Assembly (NCBI GenBank): GCA_032358165.1 | Contig: JAALGY010000020.1 | Coordinates: 62,001 to 126,000 of the forward strand | Length of the DNA: 64,000 nucleotides | Source of the DNA: Diplosphaera chodatii | Lineage: Eukaryota > Chlorophyta > Trebouxiophyceae > Prasiolales > Stichococcaceae | Reading direction: 5' to 3' | Notes under the pieces: model-generated | Told to the model about the DNA's origin: nothing | Seen by the model: only the letters and a program-made list of their open reading frames with translations | Databases searched by the model: none | Translations under genes and position numbers: made by a program | In this document: positions 12,901 through 25,900 of the stretch, piece after piece | Layout of the letters: each line of letters begins with the position of its first letter | Numbering within the stretch: the first letter of the stretch is position 1

Positions 12901-15606
12901 ACCGCAGCCTTGGCCCTACAAGGAGTCATTCGGGGCGTTGAGCTCTCTGTTCTCCGGCTAGGTAGCTTGGTTTGCCTTTTGAAGCATGTAGGCACAACAC
13001 GCTGATACTGCAGGGCTCACCCTTCCCGGGCGTGCTTTCAACAGCACCACACAGGTGTGATGGCAGCCACTCCCCAAGATCAGCAGCTCATCAGGTGCTC
13101 ACTGCTCGTGCGCGGCGTGCGCGGCCTCACGGGCCGCAGCAGCTGCTTCCAGCTTCTGTGCCAGGCCGGCGGCGTCCAGCTCGGCGCGCTGCGCCTGCAG
13201 CTGCTCCAGGGCCTCCTGCTCCGCGTCCAGCTCCTTCCGGCTGTGCTGGTACGCCTCGTTGCTGCGCACCGCCCTGCAGTTGTGTATGCAGCATCAAAGC
13301 CAGAGGCCTACTACCTATCGTGGCATCGGGTGGCCACTGAACTGCGCTGCAAGTGCCATGGTGGCACTGCAGCAGGTGCTCATCACATCGACTGCATCCT
13401 GCAAGGGCGCCTGCCGAGATGCCAAGCTTTCAATTTGGGATCCGCACTCTGTCACGAGCTTTGCCACGTGCGATTGCAGGTCGCGGATCTTGCCGCCAGA
13501 CTGCTGCTCCCTATTCTTGGACAGCACCTGCGTAGAACACCAGGGCTGGTGTTCTGATATACCACTGTGCAGGTACCGCTCTTTACTGTTGTACAACCCC
13601 GTGATGGCCCGACTCCACATCGCAGGTCAGCCAGACAATCAGCTCTAGGCAGGGGAACATTGGCAGTGCTGCTGCACAGGAACGCAGCCTCGACGTGACA
13701 GACACATCGCTGCAGCGGGAAGAGCGAAGATCGCTTTGAGCCAGCTGCAAAGCCAGGCCCCACCTGCAGCTGCTCCTCGGCTGCGCTGGCCTGGCTGCTG
13801 GCCGTCTCGCACGCCCGCGCCTCCTCAGCCACCCGCTGGCCCAGCTGCTCCACCCGCTGCGCCGCATCGGCCCTCGACCTGCGCAGCAGGAAGCGCGACG
13901 AGCCGATCAGGAGTTGTGTGGCAAGGCTTCAGTAAGGTTTCAGGGCCGATTGAGGCTGTGACGGGGGCATGCCAATGGAGATGGGCGTTGACACAGGGAA
14001 GCTCCCCGCGCCGGCAGTGCCATGCAAATTCCCCCCGCCACTGCCAGCTCATGCAGATAATCCTGCGCAATGGGTGAGCAGACCGCCGCAACCCAGCGCA
14101 CAGGACAGCCAGGGGCCCACCGCTGGTCGCGCGCCCAGGTCTGCTCGGCGACGCAGCGCTTGAGCTCCGCGGCCTCCACCCGGGCCTGGTTGTGGTCCGA
14201 CGCCTCCTGCTTCTCCTGCCGCAGCTTGTTCAGCGCCGGCACGATGTCCTCCGCCAGCACCTGCCCGGGCGCAGGGGCATGGTCAAGTGTGCACAGTTTG
14301 CGCGTCATGCCTCTTGCATTGGGGCAGTTGGAGTATGGGTAAGCAAAGCTCTCGAAGTACCCCTGGTTGGAGTATGGAGACAGGCATATGGGGCCTGGCT
14401 TGCGGTGGCAGCATGAGCTGATTCAGTGGGCAGACACAGAGTGTGCAGCGTGACATGGCTTGATGTCCTTGGCGCCCTGCACCGCCATCTGGACTTCACG
14501 AACAGGAGCCGGCCGCTTGCGGGGTGCGCAGCTCAGCCTGGGCGCCCACCTTGTTGATCTCGTCCACCTTGACCTGCTTCTTCTCCAGCGTGCGCAGCGC
14601 GGCCTCCTTCTTGTTCTCGTACATGCGCGTCCCCGCCGCCTCCTCCAGCATGCCCAGCACCTCTGCTGGCTTCATGTTGAGCACCTGTAAACATATGATG
14701 GGTTTGAGGTGACAGGCAGCCGTAGCTGTCTCCGGCAGGAGGTGGCCACGCGGCGTCCAGGCCGTGCTGATGCCGTGTGCTTCGTGCCGAAGCTGACTAG
14801 AGCGCTGGGCGGAGAAACGTTCACAAGGTGCCAAGTGCTGGCGGTGCCGCCTGTCAGGCTGGCACCTTGGTGATGCGGCCCTGCATGATGAGGAAGTGCG
14901 GGTTGTTGACGTTCAGCTGCACGCTGTGGAACATGGTCTGCACGCGGCTCGGTTGCGCGACGTGGCCGTTGATTAGGTACTTGTTCCGGCCGCCGATCAC
15001 AATCTGCAACATGGAGATCGCATCTGCAGCACTTCTTGAGCATCGCTGTACCTTAGTACTGCACATCAGCACACCTATTGAGACGTTCAGCTGAAACGCC
15101 GTGCCTGTGCTTGCTTTGCAATCAGTACCTGCCGCGTGACTGTGATCTGGTCATAGTGCTGGTAGCCGCCGGGGCTGTTGGCCTTGTCCTCATTGTTAAA
15201 GACGATTGAGACCGAGGCCTTGGTCACGCCCGCCTGCCCGTTCTTGTACACCAGCTCTTGCAAGCTGCCCACACGAACCTGCAGCATTGTTTTCTGACCC
15301 TTGAACCACGATGTCACCTACTCAGCAGAGCCTTCTCTGCTGACGCTGCATGGTAGCAGTCTGCCGCAGGTCCGTCCGCCGCACTGCGACAAAACACAAG
15401 TACCCGCAGCCACTCTCCTGCAGCTGACTGCTGCTCACCTGCTGCATGTTGGTGATGCCCAGCACGAAGCAGATCGAGTCCAGGATGTTGGACTTGCCGC
15501 TACCATTGAGCCCAGTGATGGCATTGAACTGCGGGTCCATGCCCGGCACCGTTGTGCGGCGCGCGAAGCTCTTGAAGCCATCTATGGTGATCTCTTCGAC
15601 CCACAT
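6947..15606 (-). CDS. SMC2: SMC2, core ATPase subunit of condensin
   Basis: SMC2 pairs with SMC4 in condensin I and II and drives ATP-dependent DNA loop formation and chromosome compaction in the nucleus. The first exon (15439-15606, 56 codons) starts [15 protein letters not shown] and carries Walker A as [11 protein letters not shown]. Exons at about 15130-15280, 14866-15003 and 14550-14686 complete the N-terminal head ([42 protein letters not shown]). Two long coiled-coil arms flank a hinge at about 10,920-11,980 ([47 protein letters not shown]). The C-terminal head at 6947-7551 has the ABC signature [18 protein letters not shown], Walker B IYILDEVDAALD and the very conserved SMC2 tail [20 protein letters not shown], with TGA at 6949-6947. 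About twenty small exons are present and no head motif is missing. Its start faces the U-box gene, leaving 1.36 kb for a shared promoter region. Confidence 0.96.
8934..9000. repeat. Degenerate short tandem repeat in an SMC2 intron
   Basis: Units of about 12-15 bases built on CAGCTGCTGAATCAT recur four to five times with small changes. The stretch lies between coding blocks of the SMC2 coiled coil, in sequence that gives no SMC-like peptide in frame. It resembles a simple slippage-derived repeat. Confidence 0.6.
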
Positions 15607-16966
15607 GGCGCTGTCCTGCTGCGCCTGCCGGCCGCTGCCGGCAGGCTTGTTAGGATGTAAACAACAGCTGCAAGGCTGTCAGCCCCGCTTTGCTCCCAGG
15701 GCTGTTGTCATCTGTGTACCGCGACGTGCAAGATGGAAGGTGCAGAGCAAACCCAGGGCGCGCTGGAGCAGCTGTGATGTCACTGACAGCAATCAAGGGC
15801 AGGACAGCGGGATGGCACAGCTGGTTAGGTGCAGCAGCTGCTACTGATAGAGAAACGACCGCCACGGTGCGCTGACAGCAGTCGCAGACTCCAGCTTTGC
15901 TTCTGCGATGCGTGATTGTGACAGGCCGCTGCGAAGCGTGTCCAGCCGGTACAAAGATGGAGACAGTTGTATTTTCGAACGCTGGGCCAGGGTTCAGATG
16001 AGTCATCACTTTTCAGCACCTTCTGCCCCTGGCTTTCTAATGCGGTGCGGTGCTCCCGCGGGCCTGCCTGCGGGCACATCAGCCTTGTATATACGTCCGG
16101 AACTCACTCACTATCTAAAGCCAGCTGTGTGTGGCCGATCTGGCCACCAGCGCTATCGCGCACGGGCTGCGCAACCCGTCAGCTGAATGGCATCCAGACT
16201 GGGCAGCTGCAACTTCAGTTGGCCACATGCATTCGCCTCGTACACGGGTGTCAGCATATAGGCATTGCACCTCCCTGGCTGACGGGCCATCCGTGACGCC
16301 GAGACGCACCCTCCTGCCGTTCTACCAACCGGAACTGCCCCTCGACACATCCGGTGAGTTCCCACTCAACAATCTCAAAAGTTGTTCATGTAGTACGCGC
16401 CCCGCTGCCCTTGCCCTGATCCTGCTCACCGCAAAGCTCGCAGATTGCGGCGTTTGCTCCCATCGCACCACCAAGGACTCATGTTACCCTCTTGTTGCTG
16501 TTTTCAGCAGCCTGAGGTTTGCGCACATGCATCAGACTGACCAGTCAGTCTGCTGCAGAAAGCAACCATTGCAGAAGCATCCTGGCATGCTCAGGGCAGA
16601 GATTCATGGTTGCGCCATGTGGCATTGCATTTCTGCTGCTGCGGCTTTGGCGGTGTAGGCTTTGAGTGCATTGTCACTGCGACACACATGCAGCACATTT
16701 ATAGTAGCGTAGTCAGCGTCCAATGACATTGCGCTGCGGCCACTGTGGTGACAACCATTCCGCATGGCTGCTGTAGGCGCTGCAGCGTCTGGCGAACAGG
16801 GCGGCCAGGGCAGCAGGATCTGACCAGCAAGCCACAGCGGTGAACACCTTGGCGTTTCCTAGCGGGGCAGCAGAGCGTTCTGCAGCCAGCGCCACTGCTG
16901 ACAGAGGGCGCCGCAGCCCTGCAGCGGGGCGTCTGCTGCCGCCACAGCTGACAGCAGCTGGGCAGC
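15607..16966. other. Bidirectional upstream region of SMC2 and the U-box gene
   Basis: The two starts face away from each other across 1.36 kb. No TATA box or repeat stands out. An open plus-strand frame of about 175 codons at 16131-16658 has no ATG at its start, no known motif and random-looking composition, so I do not call it. Upstream exons of either 5' UTR may be here but cannot be seen without transcripts. Confidence 0.45.
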
Positions 16967-19900
16967 ATGGCGGCGTCAATACCAGACGAGTTTGTGTGCC
17001 CGATCTCGGGGGATGTGATGCGCGATCCGGTGTGGCTGTCGACTGGGATCGCAGTGGATCGCACCTATGCAGAGTACTATCTGCAGGCGGGCTTTCGGCA
17101 GTGCCCAGTCACCGGCGAGACCATCGCCGACACCAAGCTTGTTCCGGTGAGGCAACCGGCAAAAGGTCAGCCTGTCCATGCTATGGCAGGCCTGCACGTG
17201 AGTGTATATGCAGAACAAGGGTGGCTGCAGCGACCTTGCACACTGGCGCTGTCGTTGCAATGCACAGGTGCCGAACATGCAGCTGTACATCCAGAAGTGG
17301 GGCCGCCGCGTGGGCTTCGACCTGAACGCTCAGCCCTCTGATGAGGCGTTAACGCACGCCATTATCCAGGTTACCGCCGTAAACATGGTCACTCTGACTG
17401 TGCAGCAGGTCCAGATGCATCAGAGCTACAATCAGCCATGGCCTGATGTCTTGGACGCCACCCATCAGGACCAGCAGAGGCAAGGCTGTTGGCTGAGGGT
17501 TTCCTCACATCAAAATGCTCAGCCATCTGCCTTAATTCCCAGGCTGCGGAGCACGCTGGCAGCCAGCGGCGGGTGTCGTGCCTGCCGCGCGCCACCCCAG
17601 AGGAGATAGCCGAGGCGCGGCGGGCAGCTGGCGACATCTCGGAGCCCACCTCGCCGATCTCCCCGGCGTCGCTGGCGGCGGCGGACGCAGAGAAGCGGGC
17701 GGAACAGGAGCACCGGCAGGCGGAAGCGGAAGCGGATGCGGCAGCGGCGGCAGCCGCGACCGCCGGGGACCAGCAGCCCAGCCCCCGCAAGCCCAGCGAC
17801 ATCTCGCTGACGCTCAAGGGCTGGGCCGCCGCCAACGCGGTGAGGGCCTTGCTGTGATCATCACCCAAGCACGTGTATGTGCAGCTGGCAATATGGAACA
17901 GAGCGCCATTTTGTTCTGACACTATGCAGCCTGCGCCCCTGCACGAGTGCTGTCGTTGACGACCGCCTGCTGCTGGCTGGGCATGTCGACAGGTGCAGAC
18001 GCCTGACGAGGAGGATGTGTCCACTCCGCCCGCCAACAGTCCCAGGCTCTCTCCACGTCTCGAGGTGTGCTGCTCAGGAATCCAGGCTTGCGGCAATGAT
18101 CATGTCGCCCAGCTGACCAGCACGGCATGCACTATTTGCGCACCAGTGTGAGTTGGGAGTGCAAGCTCACCCGGGATGTGCGCCCCTGCTGCAGGGTGCA
18201 GACAGCGGCATCCGCATCATCAAGGGCCCTGGCGGCGTGCCGCCCGGGCACGATGGCACCAAGAAGGCAGCAAGCGGCGGCGGCGGCCTGTTTGGCAAGG
18301 TGCACATCGCCTCGTTTAGCTCGCAGAAACTCGCTGTAATCCAAGAAGCGTGCTGGTGCTCTGGTGCTCACAGCGGGTCCACCTCGTTTGCCACTGGTTA
18401 GCCTGCTGTACCCGTCAGCACACCAGGCGTGAACCCTTCAGGCCCTGATGTGCTGAGCACCGTGTGCAGGTGTTTGGCAGCCGCAGCACTGCGCAGCGCA
18501 CGACGCCGTCTGCAGTCTCCCGCATGGTTGGCAGCAAGTCCCCCAGGGTGTGCATGACCACCCCGCCAGCTGCAGACCGTCACATCGCCTGTTTCACAAG
18601 TCCCATCTGGATGCAGCCTCATCTTGCAGTCGCTATTGCGGTATTGAGGCACCCTGAAACCCTGGGACTATGCAGGCGTCGCCGCGCGGGTCCCGCACCC
18701 CCAGCCCAGCGCCCTCGCCCCAGAACAGCCCCCGCGGCCGCGCCCCCAGCCCGCTGCCCAGCCCGCGCGCCGCCGCCGCAGCACCCAACAACGTCCTGAA
18801 CAGCAACCACCTCGCCCGCGAGGAGCCGCGGCCCCGGACCCAGTCAACGCCAGAGGTATCTCTTTTCTTCCTCTTCTTTTTTTGGGTTTGAATCCAACTA
18901 CATCCTGGCTGCATGCTGCGACTCCTGCTGCTCCTGCTGCTCTGGTGGCCCCAACCAGCTGTGCAGGGCAGCCCGTGCACCCAGCACCAAGGCTCGAGCA
19001 GTGCGCCGCTCTGGCCATAAGCCCGTAACATTTGCACATTTCCGGTGCAGGGGGAGTCCCCAACTAAGGCGGCCGAAAGGGCAGCCGCCGCGTGGACCCC
19101 TCCGCCGCCCTCCGTCGCCACAAAGTCAGTGGACCACGTCAGGGCGCGGCCGCGGCGCTCCGCGAGCTCGTACGCCGCCTACACCGCGGCTGACACCGCG
19201 GCGTTCGAGGCGGCCTTTGGCGCGCATCTGGTGCCCGCCAAGGACATCACATCCCCCGTGCCGTCGCCCCAGCCCAAGGTGGCCACATCAGAAAGCCTCA
19301 AGTTGTCTTTTCCGCCTGCAGTTGCTCACCTTGGCGAGAAGCTTGCCGTTTGCCGGATGACTGTCGACTTCGCTGTGCAGCACATGCATCGGGAACCCTG
19401 CTTCTCTGCATCCCAGCGCACAGCAGATGCAGCCACCATGTGGCTTCATGTGGCTTGAAGCAGCATCTGCAGGTGCGTGCTCACGTCGCCGCAGCAGCTG
19501 CACCCTCGAACCCTGTCGCATGTTCTGCAGGTGGATCCCGGCGAAAGCGGCGACAGCGCTGACATCGTGGCCGCCGCAATGGCGTCGCCGCAGCAGCCAG
19601 CCGGCAACAACCTGCGCACCCGGTCAAACGAGGTGCAGCGCCGGCGCTCGTACTCGCCCTACGCTCCAGGGGGCCTGTTCGCCCGGCGGCCCGACCCCAG
19701 CCCCCAGGTCAGAACTGCAACAGTTCTGGTCCCCATTCTGGAGCACCCGGGGTGTTTGATGTCAGCTGTGGCGCGTTCGCTGCAAGAAGATGGATGTCGC
19801 CGTCACAGTGCTCTCATCGGATCAAATGCCAGAAGCCGCCCAGCCGTCAAGTAAGAAACCGCTGGCCCCTCTCCTGCTGCAGGCCGTCGACCGCCTGGGG

Positions 19901-22900
19901 CCAACGCCTGCTGAGCCAGACATCGCGGGCCTGCAGGTGCAGTCGCCAACTGCAGCTCCAGGCTCCTTGTTGGAGGAGGTGAGGGTCGTGCAAAGATGAA
20001 TTCAGGCCCTATTCTCAGCTGGTTGCCGGTTGCCACATGTTGCGTTGGTCAGGTGTGTCCAGGCTACCAACTCTTTCCAGAGATGCTTGCAGCTGCACAG
20101 TGTTGGTTGATAAGCCGCGTCAGGTCTTCCGACCTGTGTACCACACAGCTGTTGTCCCTTTGACACCTGCAGTTCCAGGCGAGCAGCGATGCGCGCCAGG
20201 CGTCCAGCTCGTCTCCACGCAAGCCGAGCGTGCCGCTGTCGATGGTCGCGCCCACGCCGCCAGACGATGACGAAATCGGAGCGCCGCCGCCGCCGCCGCC
20301 GCCTGTGGTCTCCAACGCGCTGCCGGTGCACAACGAGTTCGAGGAGCCGGACGTCGCAATCCCCGAAGCGGCGCCCGCGCAGCCGGCCGCCACGCTGAAG
20401 CCGGCGGCGGCGATTGCAGCAGTGGCGGTGCCGGTCGCCGCTGCCGCGGGGCGGCAGGAAGGCGGAAGCAGCAGGACGGCGCGCCCGACCAGCTTCACGT
20501 CCTGGATCCGCGGCCGCGGCGGCAGCTCCCAGGACGCCGAGCCCCAGGCGCAGGTGCTGCACCACCTCAGTGTTGTTCGGCTTCGAGTACCTCTGAACCA
20601 CATGCTGCTGTAGCAGCGAGGCTGCCTGATGAACGGCGAAACTTGAGGACCTCCAAACTGCACCTCCCAAGCAGCAGCCACTGTTCAGCTGTGTCGTCTG
20701 ACATCCAGGCTGCGCAGCAGGCGCCGCAGACCGCCCTCGCGCCGCCGCAGCGCTCCGACAGCCTGTCGTCCGACGAGCTGGCGGCGGCGGCGGCGGCGGT
20801 GGACCACCAGCTGGGCGAGCCCTTGGCGGCGGGCGCCACCCCCCAGCGCGCGGCGGTCGGCCCCCTGAACGGTCCCACTGCCGGCAGCCAGCAGGCCGCG
20901 CTCCAGGGCACGCGGGACCCTGGCGCCCGGGACTCTAGGCCGAGCAACGGCGCAATTCAGGGCGGCGCGGCGCTGGTCGGCGCCGCGGCGGCTGCCACTG
21001 TGGGTGCGGTGGCGGCGGGGCAAGACGCAGGGGCGGACCCCAGCTTCCAGAGCCCAGGCGGCATGTCCGCGGCCGACTCGCAGGGCTCCTTCCGCATCCG
21101 CCGCGCAGGTGGGACCCAAGCAGGCGGTCTTTCTGCCAGGGTTGCAACCAAGGTTTGCCAGAGGCTCTATGTGGCCACCCTGAAAGACTGTCAGTGAAGA
21201 ATGAAGGCGCCTGTTGTTGAAAGTTGGCACCTGACCCCTTTGCCACTGGGTGAAGTGTTGGTGTTTCACGTCGGGAGCCTGCACCTCTTGGGACCAATGC
21301 CTTACCAAACTGAAAGGGGATTGGCTCCAACACGGAGAAGGTTCTTGATGCAGTCTCCACTTCGAGCGGTGCAGCAGGACGCAGGCAGCGTTGCTGTGAA
21401 CCATGCTCAAGGCAGCCTTCCTTGCATGGTACACAACGCTGCTGTGCTGGCGACGCAGGTGCTGGTCCAGATGACACAGGCAGCCTGGCAGACGTGGCCT
21501 CGCCAGAGTCACTGCGGGGCACCTCGACGCCTGGCGGGCCGATGCAAGCCCTGAGCCCCAACGATGCAGCCGCCAGTCCTGCGACGCCGGCGTACATGCA
21601 CGTGCGCAGCGGCAGCGCCAGCTCGCTTGGCAGCGGCGTGCACGGCGACGCCTCAGGCGGCAAGACGGCCGAGTATGCGCAGCTGACCCAGGTGCGTGCA
21701 GGCCACTGGCTTATACACTCATCTTCCTTGAACGTTCAGACTGTGACATGGCTCCAGGGCTGCTCACTGGATGGATGAGCCTTTAAACCCAGCTCAGCAG
21801 TTCTCACCACTGAACGTCACGAGGGCCATCCTCCTATTAGTCAGACGTAACCTGTGGCGCCTCTGAACCCCGAGTCTCACACCTGCAGAGCATCCGGCGG
21901 CAGCGCTCCAGCCGCAACCCCAGCGACACGCACTCCACCGACAGCGGCGGCGACGGCGGCGGGCCCGGCCGCCTGCTGGGCGCGGCCGCCGCCGAGTATA
22001 CTGCTGGCCTGCGCGCCCGCCGCTCCAACTCCATCAGCTCCGAGACCGAGGTGGGCTACATCATTGCCTGCTTCGCACAATCCACAGTTCCCAAGCCGAA
22101 AATCCGGGCCAGCCTGCGTGTCTGGCACTTCACCCCGTCTCCTCTGAGACCCGGCTGACACATGCGCCATGAGGCTGTTGGAACAGCAGGCTACCTTCGA
22201 AGGTGACCAGGATGGTCAGGAGCCTGCACTGCTGACGCTGTTCATGTCCACATCCAAACCCAGCATGCTGCTCCAGGCTTGACGCACGCCCTGCTATGCC
22301 AAGCCGCAGGGCCACGGCACGCCGGTGCAGGCCGCCACGCCGGCCACCCCGGAGCACTCCACTCGCAGCGGCATCTTCAGCCGTGTCGGCCGCCACCGCC
22401 GCAACAGCAGCAGCCAGGCGTCGCTGGTCAGCCTCGCCAGCATCGGCCGCAACGAGAGCTTCGGCGGCCCCGAGACCCCGCTCCGCCGTGAGTCTTCCTT
22501 GTACACATAGGCGGTTCAAAGATATCTGCAGCCCATGCAGGTAAAGTCACATGGCACAGACAACTTCTCAGTGCCCATGATCACATGCTGTGGGATTTAA
22601 CGTCTGCAGAATGGCCAGTTGATAGGAGCTGAGGATTACGATATGATTGCTACATAACCAACTGGTGCCACATAATTTTTCCTGCTCTGGCTGCTGACCG
22701 CCAGCAACTGTAGCCCTGCAACGAAGTGCGGATCACATCACAAAAGAGTGGTCCGTTTGGAAGTCTGAGCGCACGTCTTGCTGTGGTCTGTGCTGCAGGG
22801 TCGCCGTCGGGCGCCAACCAGCGCATGCAGGACCAGGCGGAGGTGGTCGCCATCATCGCCAAGGTACGGCATTCCCTAAAGTCACCCTGTGTTGCTGCAG

Positions 22901-25900
22901 AGCCGCTCAGTCTGTGTCTTCCATGTGGCTGGCTGTGCGCGCCTGCAGCTGCTGCGCAGCCGGGGGGGCCCGTCATCGAACAGCTGCGTGCACCAGCCGC
23001 GCAGGCTGGCTGGCTTTGCATGCGTGGGTCGGCAACAGAGTGGGGTTGTTAGGTGTCCGTGTTTGCGTTGCTCAGCCACATTCTGCTGGCGTGCAAAATC
23101 AGTTGCCACCCAGACATCGGCGCAACTCAGATGGCTCACGGCCTTCCATGCTCGTGGCCCCCAGATGCGGGAGGTGCGGGACCCGAAGCAGGCGGCGCTG
23201 CCGGTGCTGGGGCGGCTGGCGGCGCTGGTGGAGGACAACGACGAGATGCGGTCGTACTTCATCGCGGCGGGCGGCGCGCCGCGGCTGTCCCAGCTGGCCG
23301 CCGCGGACCACCCACCGCTCAAGGGTGGGGCCTTTAAACCCTCGCACTGAACGATGCTGCGCTGTGTGGGTGGACTGGTAGTGTCGCGCAGTTTGCTAAA
23401 GGCACACAGCTTTGTTGCAAAGAGCAGCTGTTACGTCTTGCTACGCCATTCAGCGCGTGAGGTTGTTTTGGACATCAGCTGTCATGCCTTGCTATGCCTT
23501 CTGTCGCACTTGACTGTTCTCAAGCCCCATTCTGCGGTGCAGTGGCGGCGGGGCGGGTGGTGTGGTACCTGGCCCGCAACCCCGCGGTGGCGATGGAGCT
23601 GATGCGGTGCAACCTGGTGCCGGTGCTGTACCACGGCCTCGCCAAGCAGGACGTGTCCGACCAGCTGCCGCTCATCGGTGCGCTATCACATCGCATTGGG
23701 ACCTGAGTCAGCATCTGTCGTGCCTTCCACGATGTGCCTGATGGCACTGTCGGTGGCTGCGAAAGCCAGACTGCAGCCTTTTGCTGGATCGCTGCTGGAA
23801 TGTCTCAGGCTGATTCCTCGGTGTACTAGGTCTCGGCACCATCTACTAACCCCGCCGCCACTGCAGGGGTCGCGTCGCGCTTCCATTGCCAGCTCAGAGT
23901 CTAGTGGCTGCTCTCCCGCCCAAGTTCCCACATTAACCCTGCGTCCTAGGACCTAAGATCAAGTTGGTGCCGCTGCAGGCGCGCTGGTGCACTTCAACTG
24001 CCACAACCAGGAGCTGGTGCCCTTCGGCCCGGCGGGTGTGCGCACCTTCATCGAGGCGCTCCTCATCGCGGGCGCCTCCGCCGAGGACGCGCTCGCCGCC
24101 TCCTTCTGCCTGTGCCGGTGAACTAGCTGCTTGAGCAGAAAGACAGTGCTTGAGCGCGATTGTTCACGGGACTGTTGTCCATGGACTGGTGATATACGCA
24201 GGCCAATCAGATGTTTGAACGAGCTCTGACAAGGCGACTACGCTGCATGAAACGGCTACCGGGCAGGCGCATGTCATCGACACCACACCCCCAAGCTGCC
24301 GACCCCCCTGCTCTGCAGGATCTACGAGAGCGGCAAGCCGCCGGCGGGCGACGTGCTGAAGCTGCTGGGCGGGGCGGCGGGCGGGGTGCAGGCCCTGGTC
24401 GCCATGCTGGGGCTGCCCTTCTGCTCGGGCTCTGAGGCGGCCGCCAAGCTGCTGGGGGCGCTGGCGCAGAACATCGCGGGCCTGGCCGCCAAGATCTCGC
24501 ACCACGGTGCGCCCTGACAGGTTCAGAGGGGTCAAAGGCCGCGTGTTCATGTGACACACCAGGTAGGGTTTGGCTGGACGCTGCGTGGAGCGGTGCATCT
24601 GAACAGGGCATGCAGTGGGTCCGGCGTGTAGGGCATTGGGCGTGTAGGGCAATGCAGGTCGTTCCGGACCTGCCTTTATACTATGGTTACGTTGGTCTTG
24701 TGCACTCATGTGCAGCTTGCATTGCCCTGGCAGCGTGACATGTCACCCAAGGGTGGACTCTGGATGAGCATGGCAGAATTTATGCGCTGCTGCCAGGAGC
24801 CACATGCTATGTGCAAGTCTAACGGAATTTAAACTGCACACTGACAGCACGCTTGCATGTTGACAGATAGGATTTCCTTGGATGTTTGGCCTGCTGACAT
24901 ATCCTGCACCAGACCGGCCCAGATGTTTACCGCACTCCTACAGCAAGCCGACCCACAGGATGACACCCTGTTGCAGGCGGCGTGTCGGCACTGGTGCAGT
25001 TGCTGGAGTGCCCTGTCGCTAGCGGGCGCACCGCCGCAGCGCAGTCGCTCGCCAAGATCATCGCTGCCGCCCCAGCCTCCAGGTATAGCTGCACAACCCA
25101 AAAGGAAGATCGATTGCACGGTAGCATGCAGGCCATGTTAGTGGCAGGACCTGGCACACAGGATGCATCTTGCATTCTGGCTGCTATCATGAAGTCTGGG
25201 TACAAGCCCTGGTTTCGCAAGTTTCACTGCTTTGCCGATGTCGCAGGTCAAAGGTGCCGATCAACGAAGTCGCTGGGCCGCTGTTCGACATGCTGCGGGC
25301 CGGCGATGCAGCAGGTAGGCGTAAGGGTGGCGCGATACCTGTGCAGCAAAGCCCACTGCATGTTGCAGTCCTGGGACCTGGTTGAAAAGAGTGCTGCAGC
25401 AGCAGCAGCAGCAGCAGCAGCAGCTTCTTCGTACTGTGCGCTTGTCGCTGCCAGCAGTTGTGATCCAGCAGCAGCGGCGGATGGCAATGCATATTTCCAA
25501 TCAGCAGTGTGCACGACTGCTACAAATACGTGTGCAGCTCACTTCTCTGGGTGCTGATCCTAATGTGACAATGCACGATGATGTGCAGGCGCTGAGGCAG
25601 CGGCGTGGCTGCTGGGCTACTGCGCCACAGAGGCCGTCGCACGGCGCACGCTGTCGGAAGCCGGCGCAGCATCAGCGCTCATGCCGGTGAGCCAAAATCC
25701 AGATGTTGCATGCCCTCGCTTTGCAGTCCTATTGGCCAACAGCACCATCAGTCAGTTAAAGCTACGATACTGGCTGCTGCCCTCTTGCTTGGGAGGGGCG
25801 GACAGCTACACACGCAGCAGCAGCCATATACATCAGTGGGGGAATGCGCCTCAACGCAACAGCAGCGTCGTACACTGATTGTGTTCTCCCCGTGTCCAGG

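Noticed and set aside
6947..15606. SMC1, SMC3 or SMC4 instead of SMC2
   Set aside because: The N-terminal [20 protein letters not shown] and C-terminal [20 protein letters not shown] are specific to SMC2.
16131..16658. Plus-strand open frame of about 175 codons upstream of the U-box gene
   Set aside because: It starts at GTG, has no conserved motif and lies in a likely bidirectional promoter.
24621..24655. Two tandem GGCGTGTAGGGCA units in a U-box intron
   Set aside because: Only two short copies; too little to separate from chance slippage.
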